64,000 bases of DNA from Marisa cornuarietis (GCA_004794655.1 SMMW01000648.1:372001-436000), one strand, 5' to 3'. Positions 10,724-24,800 are shown, counted from the first letter of the stretch. A program made the numbers and translations. The notes: generated from the sequence alone by a model not told the origin.

Positions 10724-13700
10724 GGTGGTGGTAGGGGAGGGGCTATATGTTAGGAACCTGCTATTCTTTTTTTTAATCATTTGGATAGAAAGAAAATGAA
10801 GAAGGTGGGCGGACAGCGAGTGATTTGCGTGGGAGTGCGTGAGTGTATGCTTATGTGAGCGCATCATGACGGCCGCTTGTTCTCCGATGTAACGGCTGAG
10901 AAAAAAAAAGGAGTAATTTTTTGCTACTGTGTTCGTTCTGGAGTACTCTACCCTTTGACCGGGAGGCATGCATGCAGGAACACTCGCACACCGACCAGAT
11001 CTGACAGACTTGTAAATAAGGGAATTCCAAACAATCACCTTACTGGATGTATTCAGAAACCAGGCATCGATCCCACACTGATGTAGAGAAGAAATCTGCA
11101 GCACTTCCATGTCAGCTGGTTCTCCTCTTCTGTCTAAAACTTCAAGTATAACTGTTTGAAGTATCTCGGCCGCCGACTTGCAGAGTGTTAAATTTTCTAA
11201 CCCCTCTTCCCTCCCAACTACCGATTCCCATTCTGGCTGACAGTTGGCTATGACGGACAGGCACTAGCCAGAGAGAGAGAGAGAGCGCTTTAAGTTATCA
11301 GTGTCCTGGCACGAGTCTAAAGCATTCCAACAGACAGCACGAGAGAGTTTTGACTATTGTGGCACCGTTATTGCGTCGCTTCCCAATTCTTGTACTCCGT
11401 CCCTCTACCTGCGAGCAGCAGCCCACAACAGTTTGTGACTCGCAACATCCAGAGAGTTCGATAGTTAACTAAGTGAAGGATATATGAATCTGAACACATC
11501 TGGTACTTATACATGTAACCCGAGTCTTATGGAACTGTTCACAAAATTGGTCTTAATAAGCCTTCAATTAGTCATAAACATTTTGGGAAGACGGCATAAC
11601 AAAAATTAAGTTACCCGACCATGCACTCAAAAAGTTACACTTTTAGATAAAAAAAAATAACAAATCATATATACATATATATATAATTTCACAACTAAAA
11701 CAAACACATTCACCCGTCGATTCATCGCTGTGCAACAGTCCTGACGAGAGAGCACGTCTCATAACAGCGATTTATCACGTAATTTGATTTACGTTGAGAA
11801 AACAAGAAATATTATTTTCAATCGACCTAGTGGTTGTCTCTTAAAAGCCTTATATAATAGCCTATATATAACTGAGAATGCGGTCGTACGTTAACTATAA
11901 GTGCCTTCTATTTTATGGTTCGTAATTAAAAAATAAGTATAAAGCAGGTGAAACATTTGTCACAAAGCTGCGTGGGTGTTTCTTTCCCTGTTCTGTGCTC
12001 CAGTCTGTCTGTGCCTGAGGCACTTCTTCCGATAAAGCCAAGAGGTGAGATATATGTAAGGCAGGCATGTGGGGCCGTCTATCCTAGCACAGGACTAAAA
12101 TCCGCCACCACCCCGCGCCCTCTCCAGTAAGCAGGATGAAATAGCAAGTAATTATTGTGATTTTCGTCACATCAATCTGTTGCTTTCGCCACACGGCAGA
12201 GAGTGCAGAGACTGGTGTAAGCAGGCCGCTAGATGATTGAAGACGATGTAATATTTAAATAGGTCAACTCTGCTCCCTTCGTTCCAGCAGAACTACACGC
12301 ACGGGGCTACATACCCTGACGGTACGCACCTACCCTTTTGTACTCCGCCCCACCACCTGGGGTGTGCAGACCGCACGTGCACCTTTGCACTGTGACGGCG
12401 GCACGCGATGTCATTATGCCCACGTCTAGTGCGCACGGGCAGAGAGGAAGGGGGAAGAGGAAGGAGGGGGAAGGGAAAGACGGCTAAACAATACACACTC
12501 TTGGCATGCAGACGTCCAGAAGGGTTTGCTGGATAGGGACACGGAGAGGGTGATGTATCATGCTTGTTCAAGTTATTTATTTCAAAGCGCCGTTCAACCC
12601 ATAAATGAACTCTTATTCAAAAACAACGAATATAAAACACTTTGTACTTTACTGAAATATTTTGTTGTAAAGTTCATTACAACTATATTTCAGAAAGCTG
12701 TCTTAGTCGGACTGTTTTTGTTGCCACAATGTGAATTATTGTGTCTGTATACAATTAAGTGCGTCTGCGAGAGATAAGCGCTGGCAACTATCAGTCCAGT
12801 GGCTTTCGAAATTTAAACAGAAAAAGCTGGCAAACTCTTGAGCTGAAACGAGAAAACAATACATTTTTCTACATCTCATAAACTGCACACATATTTGCAT
12901 GTGTTCAAAAATAACAGCACGCAACACAACAGATGAAATTAAAACACGACAAAGGCGATTCCCCACTACTCCATAATCTCCCTCTACCAGTATCTAGCTA
13001 TCCATATATAATAACAAGTCTTATAAGTATATATAAAATAACAAGTCTTACAGGTAAAGCGGTCAGCCCACCCAGTGCACACCCATATACACATTCACTC
13101 ATACATACACGTACAAGTACAAGCGCACGCAGAGAGAGAGAAAGGAGAGAAAGAGAAAATGACAATGAAGATTAGAAACTGGAGAGGGAGAGAGAGAGTC
13201 ATAAACTGCTTCAATCCTAGCAGGACACCAACTTTTCTGAAGGTGAAGGGGCTGGCATGCAGGTACTAGTGAAGATCACTGGCGAGACTCTTGCTGAGCG
13301 CTGGTGCCAGGAACTGCACGGCCTCTTGTTTCAGCCTTCACCTCATCAGCACATACCGACCCCTCCTGGCGCCCGTATACGGGCAGACGCCTTCGCAAAG
13401 TCCGATGACGTAGTACACATTGTAGTATAACCTTCCGTTTTCACATCTGCCTAATCTTCTTCTGCCCTCACAAAAAGCCCACATTGTGTGTCGGGAGGAG
13501 ACAAATCTCCGTTGCTGCTATGTGCTATGCTTTTATTTCCCTCTCTCACCAATATCTCCCTCCCTTATAACTAAGATGTTTACCTCCTTCACAAGCTTTC
13601 ACATCTTGATAACATTTTATGTCATAAATACTCTTTCCTGGGTTAAATGATAGTTTGCATTAAGGCATTAAGAGTGTAAAAATCGTCCTGGTTGTCTTGC

Positions 13701-14270
13701 CAAGTATCAGTGATTGAACACAAAAGAGTCGAGCTCTCTGTGTTCTTCATATAGGGGTGGGTGGGAGTAAATATACGAATCTTCAGAAGCACTTCATCCT
13801 TAAAGATAGTTTAAACACCCTTTCCTTTCCATTTTACACTTTCGATGTCAGATACCAGAATGCTAATTACACTATGCATTTTCTCTTTCATTTACAAAGC
13901 ATTAGAAATAAGGAAAAGCTAGAGTAACATTAAGTGAAGACCCTGACGTTTAAGTATACCCATATTTTATGTAGAAATGTTTGTTTACGTAAATTAATTA
14001 CATTATGTATGGAGACTAATTGTTTGATGAATATTTGTTGTACCATTGTATATACACGATTGTATGATGACTTGATGCCTGTGTTTGTCTGCATGATTGG
14101 TGACTATATTGTCTTGATACATATCTGTGTCTGTACCTTTGCATATACATGATTGTATTATATATATATATATATGCATGAGGGAAAGTCTAAAAGTCAA
14201 CATACTAATTGTATGTATTTTACATTCTGTATTATCATGTATGCATTTTACATTGTGTATTATCATGTTG
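9751..14270. other. Spacer with simple repeats, no gene recognised
   Basis: Holds a (TTG)n(GTG)n tract at about 10694-10732, a short (GA)n at about 11271-11284, a (GA)n-rich stretch near 13130-13200 and AT runs near 11670 and 14158. The longest reading frames (for example 10661-11110, minus) are low-complexity and match no family I know. Confidence 0.4.
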
Positions 14271-14276
14271 TGAAGA

Positions 14277-14545
14277 AAGCGGATAGCTGAATGATTAGAG
14301 CACGTGTTCCCAACTGAGAGGCGTGGCGCTTCGACACCCTTGGCGTAACACACTTCCCCCAGTCGACCAAGCTGTCGGGAATGGGTACCCGATTCCACAG
14401 ACGGTTAGGGAAGGTAAGGCAGCGAGGGAGAGATGGGCACCGCCCTCACCTGATCTTGAGTAAAGTGAGGTCTCAAACACATCACTCCCCAAACGACATG
14501 AAAAGGGTTAACGGAAGACCTTTACTTTTTATCTTTTTTTTTTTT
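14277..14545 (+). mobile_element. tRNA-derived SINE
   Basis: The head resembles a tRNA gene: A-box-like TAGCTGAATGATTAGAGCA near 14284 and B-box-like GCTTCGACACC near 14329. The body (GGCAGCGAGGGAGAGATGGG...ACCGCCCTCACC...GTGAGGTCTC...CACTCCCC) is shared in diverged form with the 42.5 kb repeat. A T-rich tail follows at about 14530-14547. The pol III promoter halves are degenerate. Confidence 0.6.
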
Positions 14546-14599
14546 TTTGCCCCCTGTGACATTGGACCAGAAGCCTAAATTGTTAAAAAAAAATCGTAT

Positions 14600-17375
14600 C
14601 ACTTGGCGTGGTGGAGGGAAACGCCTTAGACTTGTATATCGACCTCCCTGCTCCTAAGGCTCTAGGGTGGTGCAATATGCTGGGGAGACAGGAGGGGGCT
14701 GGCACCAGACTACCTGATGTACGACAGGGAGGCGCACTGGCTTGAATAAGAGGACGACCAACTCCCTGCGTCTCTTTAACTCTGCCCTCACCAGCACCAC
14801 ATGGTTTTACTACCTTGTGAGCAATCTTGGGAAAAATAATGGCTACGCGAGTAACCATACAGCAAATCGTGATGCTAATACTGTATCAAGGGCGAAAAGT
14901 TTTCCACGATGAACTCACCGGCCAATACCCACGCGTTCGTGACCAAGGCTAGCCAAAGAATGGACCCAATTACTCGTCAGACTACTCCCCAAAGAAAAAA
15001 AAAGCAGCAAATAGCACCATCAGCTTACTTTCCACCCCTGGCTGCACTTCACTGGCTCCGTCCTTTTTTTAAAATTCTGTTCTAATCAGCAGATTGTGCG
15101 TTGTGCGTTTTACTTAATTGACTCTGCGGCATCCACACTGCAGTATTCTCATGCCGCATATGTGGACTTACACACCCTCATTTGCTGCTTGTGAAGTGGT
15201 TGCTTGAATGGGTTTGAGTGGGTGGACTGGTAAACGTAACATGCTTGTAAAGTTATTTATTTATTCATCTGAGTGTTTTCATTGTTACAGCTATGGTAAA
15301 CTTCTTTTAACTACAGGTGGAATTGCACCAGAAGGCGTAGGCAGATATCTTCTCTCTCATTTAGTCGCAAATGGAAACGTATGAGACTAATTTACAACCT
15401 GCATATCTGGTTTAAATATAACTCCTGGACTGTAGAAAAGTGGCACCAGGGAAACTCCGAGAGTGAGATCTCTTTCTGGGCATGGTAATATTGGAAGACG
15501 TGTTTCTCGAGAACTGAGGATAGTTATTCATCCTTATTTGAGAAAAAGTACCCTGTACTGAGATCTGCCCAGAGATTAAAGTGTTTTGCGTTATACTAGA
15601 CCTTTAATAGTTATAATATGCTATCACTTAGTATTCCACGGTAGCAAATGCATACATCGTATATTATTTGTTTATAAATATTGAAGACAGTACTACTCAA
15701 TATGAGCACACGGTTAAATTAATTTAAAAAGTACAGAATATGTCTTCTTTCACATCCTTCCCCGCCACCCACACACAGAGTGAGGGAGAGAGAAGGAGCA
15801 GAAAAAGAGAGCTGGGCGACAATCTAAGCGAGTTGGACGAGAACGCATGCGAAGACGACTGGACTGGGCTAGAGGCTAGAGGCTATATCTCCCTGCCTAC
15901 ACACTCAGTGCGTGAGTGCCTAGCTGGTGCAGCAGCGTGTGAAGCAGGATAAGGATACGGGGAGAGGAGCGAGGGGGCTCACAACTGGGCCCTTCTGTGG
16001 AATGGTCGACAGCCAGACTTCACCATGCTGGCGAAGGCGCTACCAGGAAGGGGAAGAAAAGAGTAACCAGGACTAAGCTGATAACTTGAGCAATCGATCC
16101 TTCGTTCGGAAAGTGAAATCTCTTCAATTTTAAGACAGTCCACTGCATAGCCAAGACTGTGTATTCGAGAATGATGGTTCTTGCATGTTTTGTGTCAGGA
16201 CCGTGCTTGGAGTAACTGCAGTGCCGGCTGCTCTTGTGCTGTGCGCGTGCTCCCTCCTCACGGCAGCTAAGAATAGATGTGTTCTGCGTGTGTTCCCCAT
16301 CTTTTGCTATCCACCTCGCGGTAACGTTTCAGGAGAGCGAGGAAACTAAGTCATCGTTGGAACGACATGGTTCATTGTATTCAAGATATATGGAAGAGAA
16401 ATATAAACAAATAAACACAGTTATAGAGAGGCAACAAAGTTGTTTCTCAAGCTGATTGCCAGAAAAGTCTCTTTAGCCTGGTCACCATGAAAAGGTAACG
16501 CCATTGTGTTCACTGTAGGTAGGGCTGATAAGTGCAGCTGAATTTTTAAAGTGTCAAACTGCCTTTCGTAAAGACTTTGTCGAATTTTGTTCACGGTGTT
16601 ACGTGTCATGGTGAGGTGAAGTCAGCTACCTGTTCAAAGTAGATATTATATCACCTGAGAGATACAGACATCCACCTGGCTGGAGGAGCCTTGCAGGGAC
16701 ACATCATTACTGATTCCACGCAGTCTCTGCACATGCGCAGTGCACTGTTCCCGTCGGCTGGCAGCCGGTGTTTCAGACTGGCACGATGTTTCTCTGTTCT
16801 GACTGACCACCGAGACCAAGTGTGGTCACTTTCGTGTCCTTTCCTGGACTACTTTACCTACCTTTTCGACTTTCGAAACGAAGGATACAACGTGAGGTAG
16901 CGGAAGTGCTGGAAACGACGTTTGAAGATTCATTTCAGCGTTTGCGTTTCACGACTCATCTATACTTATCTCATATCCTTCCATCTTGTCAGTGCCGAGC
17001 CAGATCGGGGCCAAGCCCATGGAAAGTTTTTAAAAAGTTTTTTTTTGAGCAGCGCAACTGAGATTAAAGCTTTGTAGCTGATATGAATGCTTAACTAATT
17101 ATTTCTAGTAGTGTACACAATACAAGATATCTGACAATTCGTCAGTGGTGAAGACAGACACGTCAAGACTACCAGCGGTGGTTGTAGTGTGAGTCTTGTC
17201 CCAGCGAAGAACGAGTGTCAAAAACTATTTTGCTAACTTGCCTTTGCTCTCTTCCATTTCCATTCGTGGCTTCGTCTTATAGCTTGGTTATCCAACTCTG
17301 TTGCATTGCGTTAAACGTTTGATGCCGTGTGTGGTAGATACAGTGCAAGACTAACCTGAGTAAAACTCTCAAAAA
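14600..17375. other. Spacer and presumed 5' flank / leader of the MTCL-like gene
   Basis: No coding gene recognised. The sequence just before 17376 has an in-frame TAA at 17361 and a good context (AAAAATGG), so the start at 17376 is well supported. Any upstream non-coding exon or promoter cannot be placed from sequence alone. Confidence 0.4.
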
Positions 17376-19235
17376 ATGGAAGAACCTACTGTGTGTCCTG
17401 TGTGTGTAGTATTTGAACCCCAGGCATGGAGAAAGTCCTTATGTCGCAACTGCTTCAAAACCTTTGAACAGCATGAAGGGTCACTTCCAACGGAGGAGTC
17501 GACACAGAGAGAAGGGAGTCCACCTAGGAAAGCAGAAGACAGCAAAGATTCAAACCAACCTTCGCCCGATGTCACCTCAGCTACAGTGCCCTCCGTCCCG
17601 GCAGCACCATCCCCATCATCGTCATCTAAACCCAATACGCCATCCACGTTGTCCGCTGTGTCTGAGAAAGCTAGCGTCCCCAAAACCACTCCCTCAAGCT
17701 CTCCTTCTGTTACAACTGTCCACCCGACGACAACTACTACCACTACAGCTACAACCACAAAAGTTTCGTCACCAACATCCCCCGCGTCTAGCAAAGCCTC
17801 AGCTCCTTCAACATCCCCCGCGTCTAGCAAAGCCTCAGCTCCTTCGCCGGCCAAGACAAAAGAAGGAAGTGCGAGTAAGTTAGACGACAGCAAGAAAGGG
17901 ACGGCGGGAGTGAGAGCGAATGGTGGCTCGGCAAGTGCAGGTAAACCTGGCGCTGATCATAAAGTGACTTTAATTTCTTCCATCGCCGGTAAGATCGAGC
18001 AGCCAAAGCGTACTGCCGGCACCTCCACTCCTACTGCCGCCACAAGCAGTAGCAAGCAGTCGTCAGCATCGGACAGCAAGTTGAAGGGTGTCGGTGACAA
18101 GAAGGGACCTTCCAGCAAATCACCCAGTTCTAAGGAAAGTGTATCTTCCCCAACTTCCCTCTCGTCGGCAACACCCCTGTCATCGCCAGCTTCCTCCTCG
18201 TCATCGCTGCATGATAACAGTGTTCGGAGCAAGTGGGAGAAGCGAGTAGCGAGTGCAGGGGGTGGCGGGGGAGGAGGCGCAGAGCTGGGGGCCAGGTTTG
18301 ACGTCAAGAAAGGTCAGAAGGCAACAGATGCGAAGGTGAAGAGCGCAGAAAGTGGTGACGTGGCCAGCAAGAGTCGCTCCGGTGACATTGGGAAGAAGGT
18401 CGGCAAGGAGGCGAGTCAGCCCGAAGACAGTACCGTATCTGCCACAGCCACAACACCGGCAGGCTCCAGTTTGGCGACAGGCTCCAGGGTAGCGACAGGA
18501 AAGATAACAGCAACTGAAAAGATAGAACAGAAGCAGTCAGCACCATCTTCAAAAGCCGTAGCCTCGACAACATCTACTGGATCAACAAGTAATGTTGAAA
18601 AGTCATTGACCAGTAAATCTAAATCTTCAGAACATGTTCCTGCCACTGCTACTGTTACTGCCACTGTCTGCACTGCAACAACCACCGTCACTGCCACGGT
18701 CAGCAGTGATACCAGTTCTCTGAAATCTCCGTCTGCAAACAAGGCATCTACCACTGTTTCTTCCTCAAGCGCTGCTGTTGCCAAGCAAGATGTGGCAACA
18801 AAATCACAGGTCACTATTAAAAGCCCCTCGACAACCAAAGTCGACGGCAAAGAGCTACAACAGCAAAACAAGAAACAGGAATCTCCGGTGAAGGCGTCTG
18901 AAGAGAAAAAAGAAAAAACCGAAACCGTTGCCAAAGAGCAGGCCGAGCAAAAAGAAGACGTCCATCACCGAGAACTTCGAACAAAAGTGGAACAACTCGA
19001 GAAGGAACTCATGCAGAAGGAAGAAACTCTGCTGAAAAAACTTGCCGACAAAGAAGGACGCCTTCTGAAAGAGCTTGCATCTAAAGAAAAGGAGGTGGAC
19101 ACTCTGAGAAAACGTGTTGTTGCTATGGAAGCAGAATGTGGACATTTGAAAAATCAGGCGGATGAAGCGAGAAGATCTGCGGTGAAGGGACAGAGAGAGG
19201 AACTGGAAAAAACACTGGGAGAACTTCGTCAGCAG
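17376..19235 (+). CDS. MTCL1: MTCL-like exon 1: Cys motif, disordered region, first coiled coil
   Basis: 1860 nt, phase 0 out, residues 1-620. It starts [15 protein letters not shown] and continues [14 protein letters not shown], a possible small zinc-binding knuckle. A long Ser/Thr-rich stretch follows, with poly-Thr near residue 120 and a Gly run near 300 ([11 protein letters not shown]). The coiled coil from about 505 has [20 protein letters not shown] and [16 protein letters not shown]. The in-frame stop at 17361 fixes the start. Donor is CAG|GTAGTC. Confidence 0.9.
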
Positions 19236-21835
19236 GTAGTCTCCCTTTGCTTATTTACTACGGTGTGAATATTTGACACGATACCTTCCTAGTTCCTACT
19301 GTTTGCTATAATAATTATTTAATGCGCTATATGTATATATTATGATCTTTAAAACTGTTTATACTGTAGTATCACGTACAGAGAACTTAGTCAAACTAAG
19401 TCTTGATGGCATCTCATAGATGAGTAAATAATATGACATGCAGAGAACTCAGAAGTAATACTTCTTCTAACTTAGTGTCCACAACTAAATAGTCAGTGTA
19501 ATAGGTATGGAGTCACCATTCGTATAATTTATCTTGCATGTAACAAAACAGTAAAGCTAATATGCATGCATCATGTCCTGATATGCAGTTACATAAGACA
19601 GGACGAAAGCAGTATATAAAGTCAGCTTTTGTACTAACTGCATTGTCCCTGTCTTCCCTGAGTTTGTTATATATTATTAGCTTTTATTGCGGGCATGATA
19701 AATTTTACAACCCCTTAGTATAACATCTGACAACGTATCACTAGGATGGTCATCACACTATTCCAGAACTTTCTTTACGTGACGGCATCGCATTATCTTC
19801 CTTCCCTGTCACTCTTGTCCCACAGTCACCCACAGTCAGTGCCAGTGCCAGTATACTTTTTTTCTCAGCAAATAAAATCCACCTCAGCATCTACAGTCAT
19901 AACCATATACACTTATTCATGGGCATATAGAAAATAGGAGAAATAGATGAAAGGGGGAAAGAAAAAGAGAAAATTGGACAGAAAAGGGAAAGAGAGAGAA
20001 AAGGAGGAAGAGGAGGGAAGGAGATAATTAGTTAGTTGTTGTTTTATGCCAAGTCAGCAACTAAGGCTATCTCATGGCAAGGAAGGAGATAAAAAAGTAA
20101 CCATCAACCAGTGTTCGCCTCCGCATCAAACAATGACTATAAACCAAAATGTTCAATGTTGTAATGACTAGAAAACAAACAAACAAAAACACAACATGAT
20201 GACTAAAACCAGAATGTTCAATGATATAATGACGAGAAAACAAATGTTCAATGTCATAATTAAGGGTATCCACAAAATATCTCGTACTTCGCTAAAGAAC
20301 TCAAACCTAGCATTTTGTGTGTAAATACATTTTCTTGTACACCAAGAAAAAACTACCGTTTCCAGAAAAATGAGGTTTCTAATACCACACCCTCTATCAA
20401 CAAGAACTTCCTGGTTTTACCCAATGTTGACATTAAGCCATACAAGCCATACAACAACAGTCTTCTTGTTAAAAAAAACTGTTGGCAGGTAGAATTTTAT
20501 GAATTTCATAAAAACAGTTGAAACCATTTAAACGAAATCAATTATAGTTGTGATTTGAAGTCATGCGTTTCTGTCTGTCAATGGCTGTGTATTTCTGTTA
20601 CTGCCAGTGGCTTTGTGTTTATTCGTCACTATCAGTGCAGTTGGTTTACCAGTCTCGGAATATTATTTTCTACTAGTTCTTACTTATGCTTTCCAGGTTG
20701 TAGTGTGTCTGAGTGTGCCAGACTCCGAGTTGCCGATCCTCCACGCTCATTTGTGTATGTGCATGTGTCCTGTTCCGTCAATGGGTTCACTTTGTGCAGT
20801 TCTCTTCTGAGTCGTCATTGTGGTTGTTCCACTTATGTTTGTTATTTCAAACGCTGTTGGTTTTTCACATACTATTTGTCGTTGTTTAACGGACCAAGTG
20901 TGTTGCTCGCCGTGGCAGGTCTCAGCTATGGAGGAACAGTGCTCTCGGCTTGAAAGCGACAACCAGACCCTCCTTCACAAGCTGCGTGACCAGGAGCAGC
21001 AGGTGGCTGAGCATCGACAGCAGGTTGGCGACGACGACGATAAAAGCACGCGAGAGATGTCGGGGCTCCAGGGGGAACTGCGGACGTCCGAGATGGAGGT
21101 ATGCTGCTGCTGCAGTGTAGAGCAGTACACCAACAGTCTGTAGACATCGCGTAGTCGCACAAAACTAAAGCTTTTCTGTGTCTGTATACTTTCTTTCTTT
21201 TGTTTTCGTCTGTCCACATATTTTATTCTCACCATCTTTTTTCGGTACCCCACCAAAACCAGGCTCTCCGCGCATTACAAACACAACAGCACAACACGGA
21301 CACTGTGGCTCTGTCTATGAAGTTAATGGGAATGCCAGATCGTTCTTCAGTCGGATGGCATTCATAGACCAAGATGTCGGTGAGACAGAGCGACAGATCG
21401 TAAAGTCGTTGGACTAGAGTAGAATAGATCAAGAACCAGAAACCTAGAATCAAAACTTCAGGAGAATTTTCACATGATCACAAAGCAGAGATTGCAGTAA
21501 AATGTTAAAGCACATGGCTGTTTGTCACTGATGGAAAGTATATCGTAAGGCGCGACTTGTAAAAATGAAGAAACCGTGATGGCGTTAGCCAGAGAAGACT
21601 AACGCGATGAGAGCTGATATCAAAAGAGGCAAAGCAAAAAGCCACAGGGGAATAAGCAGTTCAGCACAATGCCGATGTCATAAAACAAGTACAATAAGAC
21701 TAAAAGCACCACAAATCCAAGCAGAAAAAATGCGTAGAGCGGGCCCCCCTTAAGCAACACATCTATAGATGCTTATATTCCATTCTTGTTCTAATTTTAT
21801 TTAATGCTATCACAATGACATTGCTGGTGTAAATG

Positions 21836-21885
<50 letters not shown>

Positions 21886-24800
21886 CAACCACCACCACCA
21901 GTCTGTATGTGACTGGTGACTGTGCGCACTCAGGTGGAAAATTTGCGGGAAGAGAACACGGAGCTGAGGCACGAGCTATCGGACCTGAAGCGCGAGATGG
22001 AGGAAATGTACGACTCATTCCGTGAGAACGAGCTGGACGAGTTCCGGGAGCTGCAGCGCGAGTTGGACTTGACAGCCAAGAACTGCCGCGTGCTGCAGTT
22101 TAAGCTGCGCAAGGCGGAGCGACGCAACGACCAGGTGGAGCACGACAGGCAGCACTACGAGGAGAAGCTGCGATCTCTGCAGCAGCAGTTTGAGAGTGGA
22201 GACGCCCGCAGCCACATCGAGGCTCTGGAGGAAGAACTGCGCACGGCCAAGGAGGTGTCTGTGCGCCTGCATGATGAGCTCGATCTGATCGAAGAGCGAC
22301 GCAACAAGGCTCTGGACGAAAACAGACATCTGACGGAGCTGCTGGAGCAGACCGACAAGAAGCAATTTCGCATGGAGATGGAGATTGACAAGCTGCGAGA
22401 TCAGGTGAGATCGATTAAGCATTAGTTATTTGCCATTGCATTGTGGTTGATGCTTCCATGTAAATGGAGAAGTGTGTTTTATATTAATTCTTCTTCTTCT
22501 TCTTCTTCTTCTTCTTCTTCTTCTTCTTCTTCTTCTTCTTCTTCTTCTTCTTCTTCTTCTTCTTCTTCTTCTTCAGAGAAATCTCTTTCTTGATGGGGAT
22601 CGGACCGACGATCACCAAAATGAATTAAGAATAACAAGAGACAAAACCTTACAGGAAAAACAAAATAATGAAAGAAGCCATTTTCTAGCTTTCATATATG
22701 TGGACACCTCTTCGTGTAATGTGAGATCTTTTGCAATCATTGGCCCGATTGTCATCTACAATTATGAGTCTTCTGCCGCTGTTTTATCTGTCTATTCTCT
22801 TGTTTTCTGAGAATTATCGTACATCTGAATGAAAGATCTGAGGTACATAGAATGAATGAATACTACTCTGAAAATTCTTTTAGTGCATTGTCAACATTAT
22901 TGACTAAAAACTGTGGTATGGGCACGCACATTGAATGTGATGATGTGCTCTGCAAGTCTGCAGATAACAGTAATTATTATGTTATAAATAGTTATATAGG
23001 AAATATGCTAGATCTCAGATTTCCCTTCCATACTGAGGCGTGAAAAGTGATCGAGACCTAAAGCATTCAAGCAAGAAAAGAGATTTCTTTCAAACTGAAC
23101 ACACGCTTGGGAGAAACCTTTGAGCGAAGTATCTTTGAAAACTCTCACTTAATATAAGTTTTTAAATGTTATCCCCTCAACCATGAGAAAAATGCATTTA
23201 ACATTTTTTTGGGCATCGCAGGACAAATGGGAAAAAACGTAGCGGTGGCAGTAGCACTAACTGTTGTTGCCTGAATACAATAAACAAGACAGAGAGAGAG
23301 AGAGAAGACAATAAATATAAGCATCAGAAGAAGGATTCATTTATTTGCCGAATGGCGTTGTGCGAGGATTATGTCTTAATGATGACCACCGCTTACTGGA
23401 CACACACTCACACACAGGCCGTTATACGCCCTACTATATAAAAAATCCTTTCTTTGCCCCCACAGATGTGGCGCACACCGCTTCCATAGACATGCAAGTA
23501 AATGCGCACGCATGCACACACCCTTACATTCTCTCCTGATTAGGCGCCTTTGATGGTTTAATAGCAGTGATCAGGTGTAGCTTCTCCTTTGGTCTTAACG
23601 TCCACCGGTTTGTACCGTGGTGGTTCAGTGGACAAATTGGTATGATCGAAATCCATCGCCACCAGTACGAGGTACACTGGAAACTTGTTTACAATGTCGC
23701 ATGCCGTTTTGGAGAGTGACTAAACTGCTTCCAAATACAAAGAAGTGAACGGTGCCATCAAGAAATGGATGAAGGCGACAGAGAGAACTGGATCGAGAGC
23801 CAGCGCCGGACCACAGAGGAGAGAATGACACATGATGATAACAAAAAGGGCTGTCAACTACTAAGGACCTTTACTAAAACAGGTCAACGCAAGATCTCAG
23901 TCATCAAACATAAATGATCATCTTCTCACAGAAAACAATGCTGTACTCAACTCAGGGACTGAATACTGCAAAGACCTGTAGAAATCCATCTGAAGACGCT
24001 AACATCCTTCAAAACAACCAGACTAGAACCAGTGAACTTGCAGACCTACAAGTCCTACGTGAAAAGGTCGAAAGAACTGTATGCAGTCGGAAGGGAGGAA
24101 AGTTACGGAGAAGACAACGTTTCAGCTGAATTGCTCATGCAGGGTGGGGAAGAAACTACAAATGCCCTTACTTCTCTGTGCCAAAGAGTTTGGAAACGCA
24201 AAGAATGACACAGAATGGACGCAGTCACTAGTCATACCGCTCCTAAAAAAAAGAAAACAGCAAACTGTCAAAACTACAGAACCATAAGCCTTATCAGCCA
24301 CCAGGCGAAGTCATGCTGAAAGTAATAAAGAATTGTATCAGTACCATTGTGAAGGAACTGCTAGCAGAAGAACAGGCTGGCTTCAGACCAGGTAGAAAGG
24401 CAGAAGCACATTTGAGCAGATCTTTATTTGTAGCTTCCTGATAGAGAAGCACCTTCGGCATCAGCTTCATAGACTTTAAGAAGGCTTTCGACAGAGTCTG
24501 GCACGAGAGGCATGTGATGCAAAATTTCAACATCGAAGAAGGCTTCGTCCAAGTCATCGAAGCCCTGTTTAATAGCTCAACGAGCCCAGTACTGGTGAAC
24601 AACCAAACAGGAGCTTACTTTGGCACTACAGTGGACAGACGTCAAGGATGCATCTATCACCTGTATTGTTCAACATCTTGGAGAGAACATCATGCGTAAA
24701 ACCATCACACTTCTATTTCCATTGGTGCAAGGCCGATTTGCAACCTATGCTTTGCAGACTTCATTGATCTGTAAGCAGGTACTAACAAAAATCTCCAATA

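Noticed and set aside
10661..11110. 149-codon minus-strand ORF
   Set aside because: Driven by a (GTG)n tract (poly-Thr/Asn) and unrelated flanks; no homology recognised.
17369..17893. 174-codon minus-strand ORF opposite exon 1
   Set aside because: Antisense shadow of the Thr/Ser/Ala-rich coding exon; its composition (Val/Asp/Glu) is the complement of that bias.
23619..23665. tRNA-like A-box (TGGTTCAGTGG) and B-box-like GATCGAAATCC
   Set aside because: Spacing and stems do not fold into a tRNA; perhaps a SINE relic or chance.
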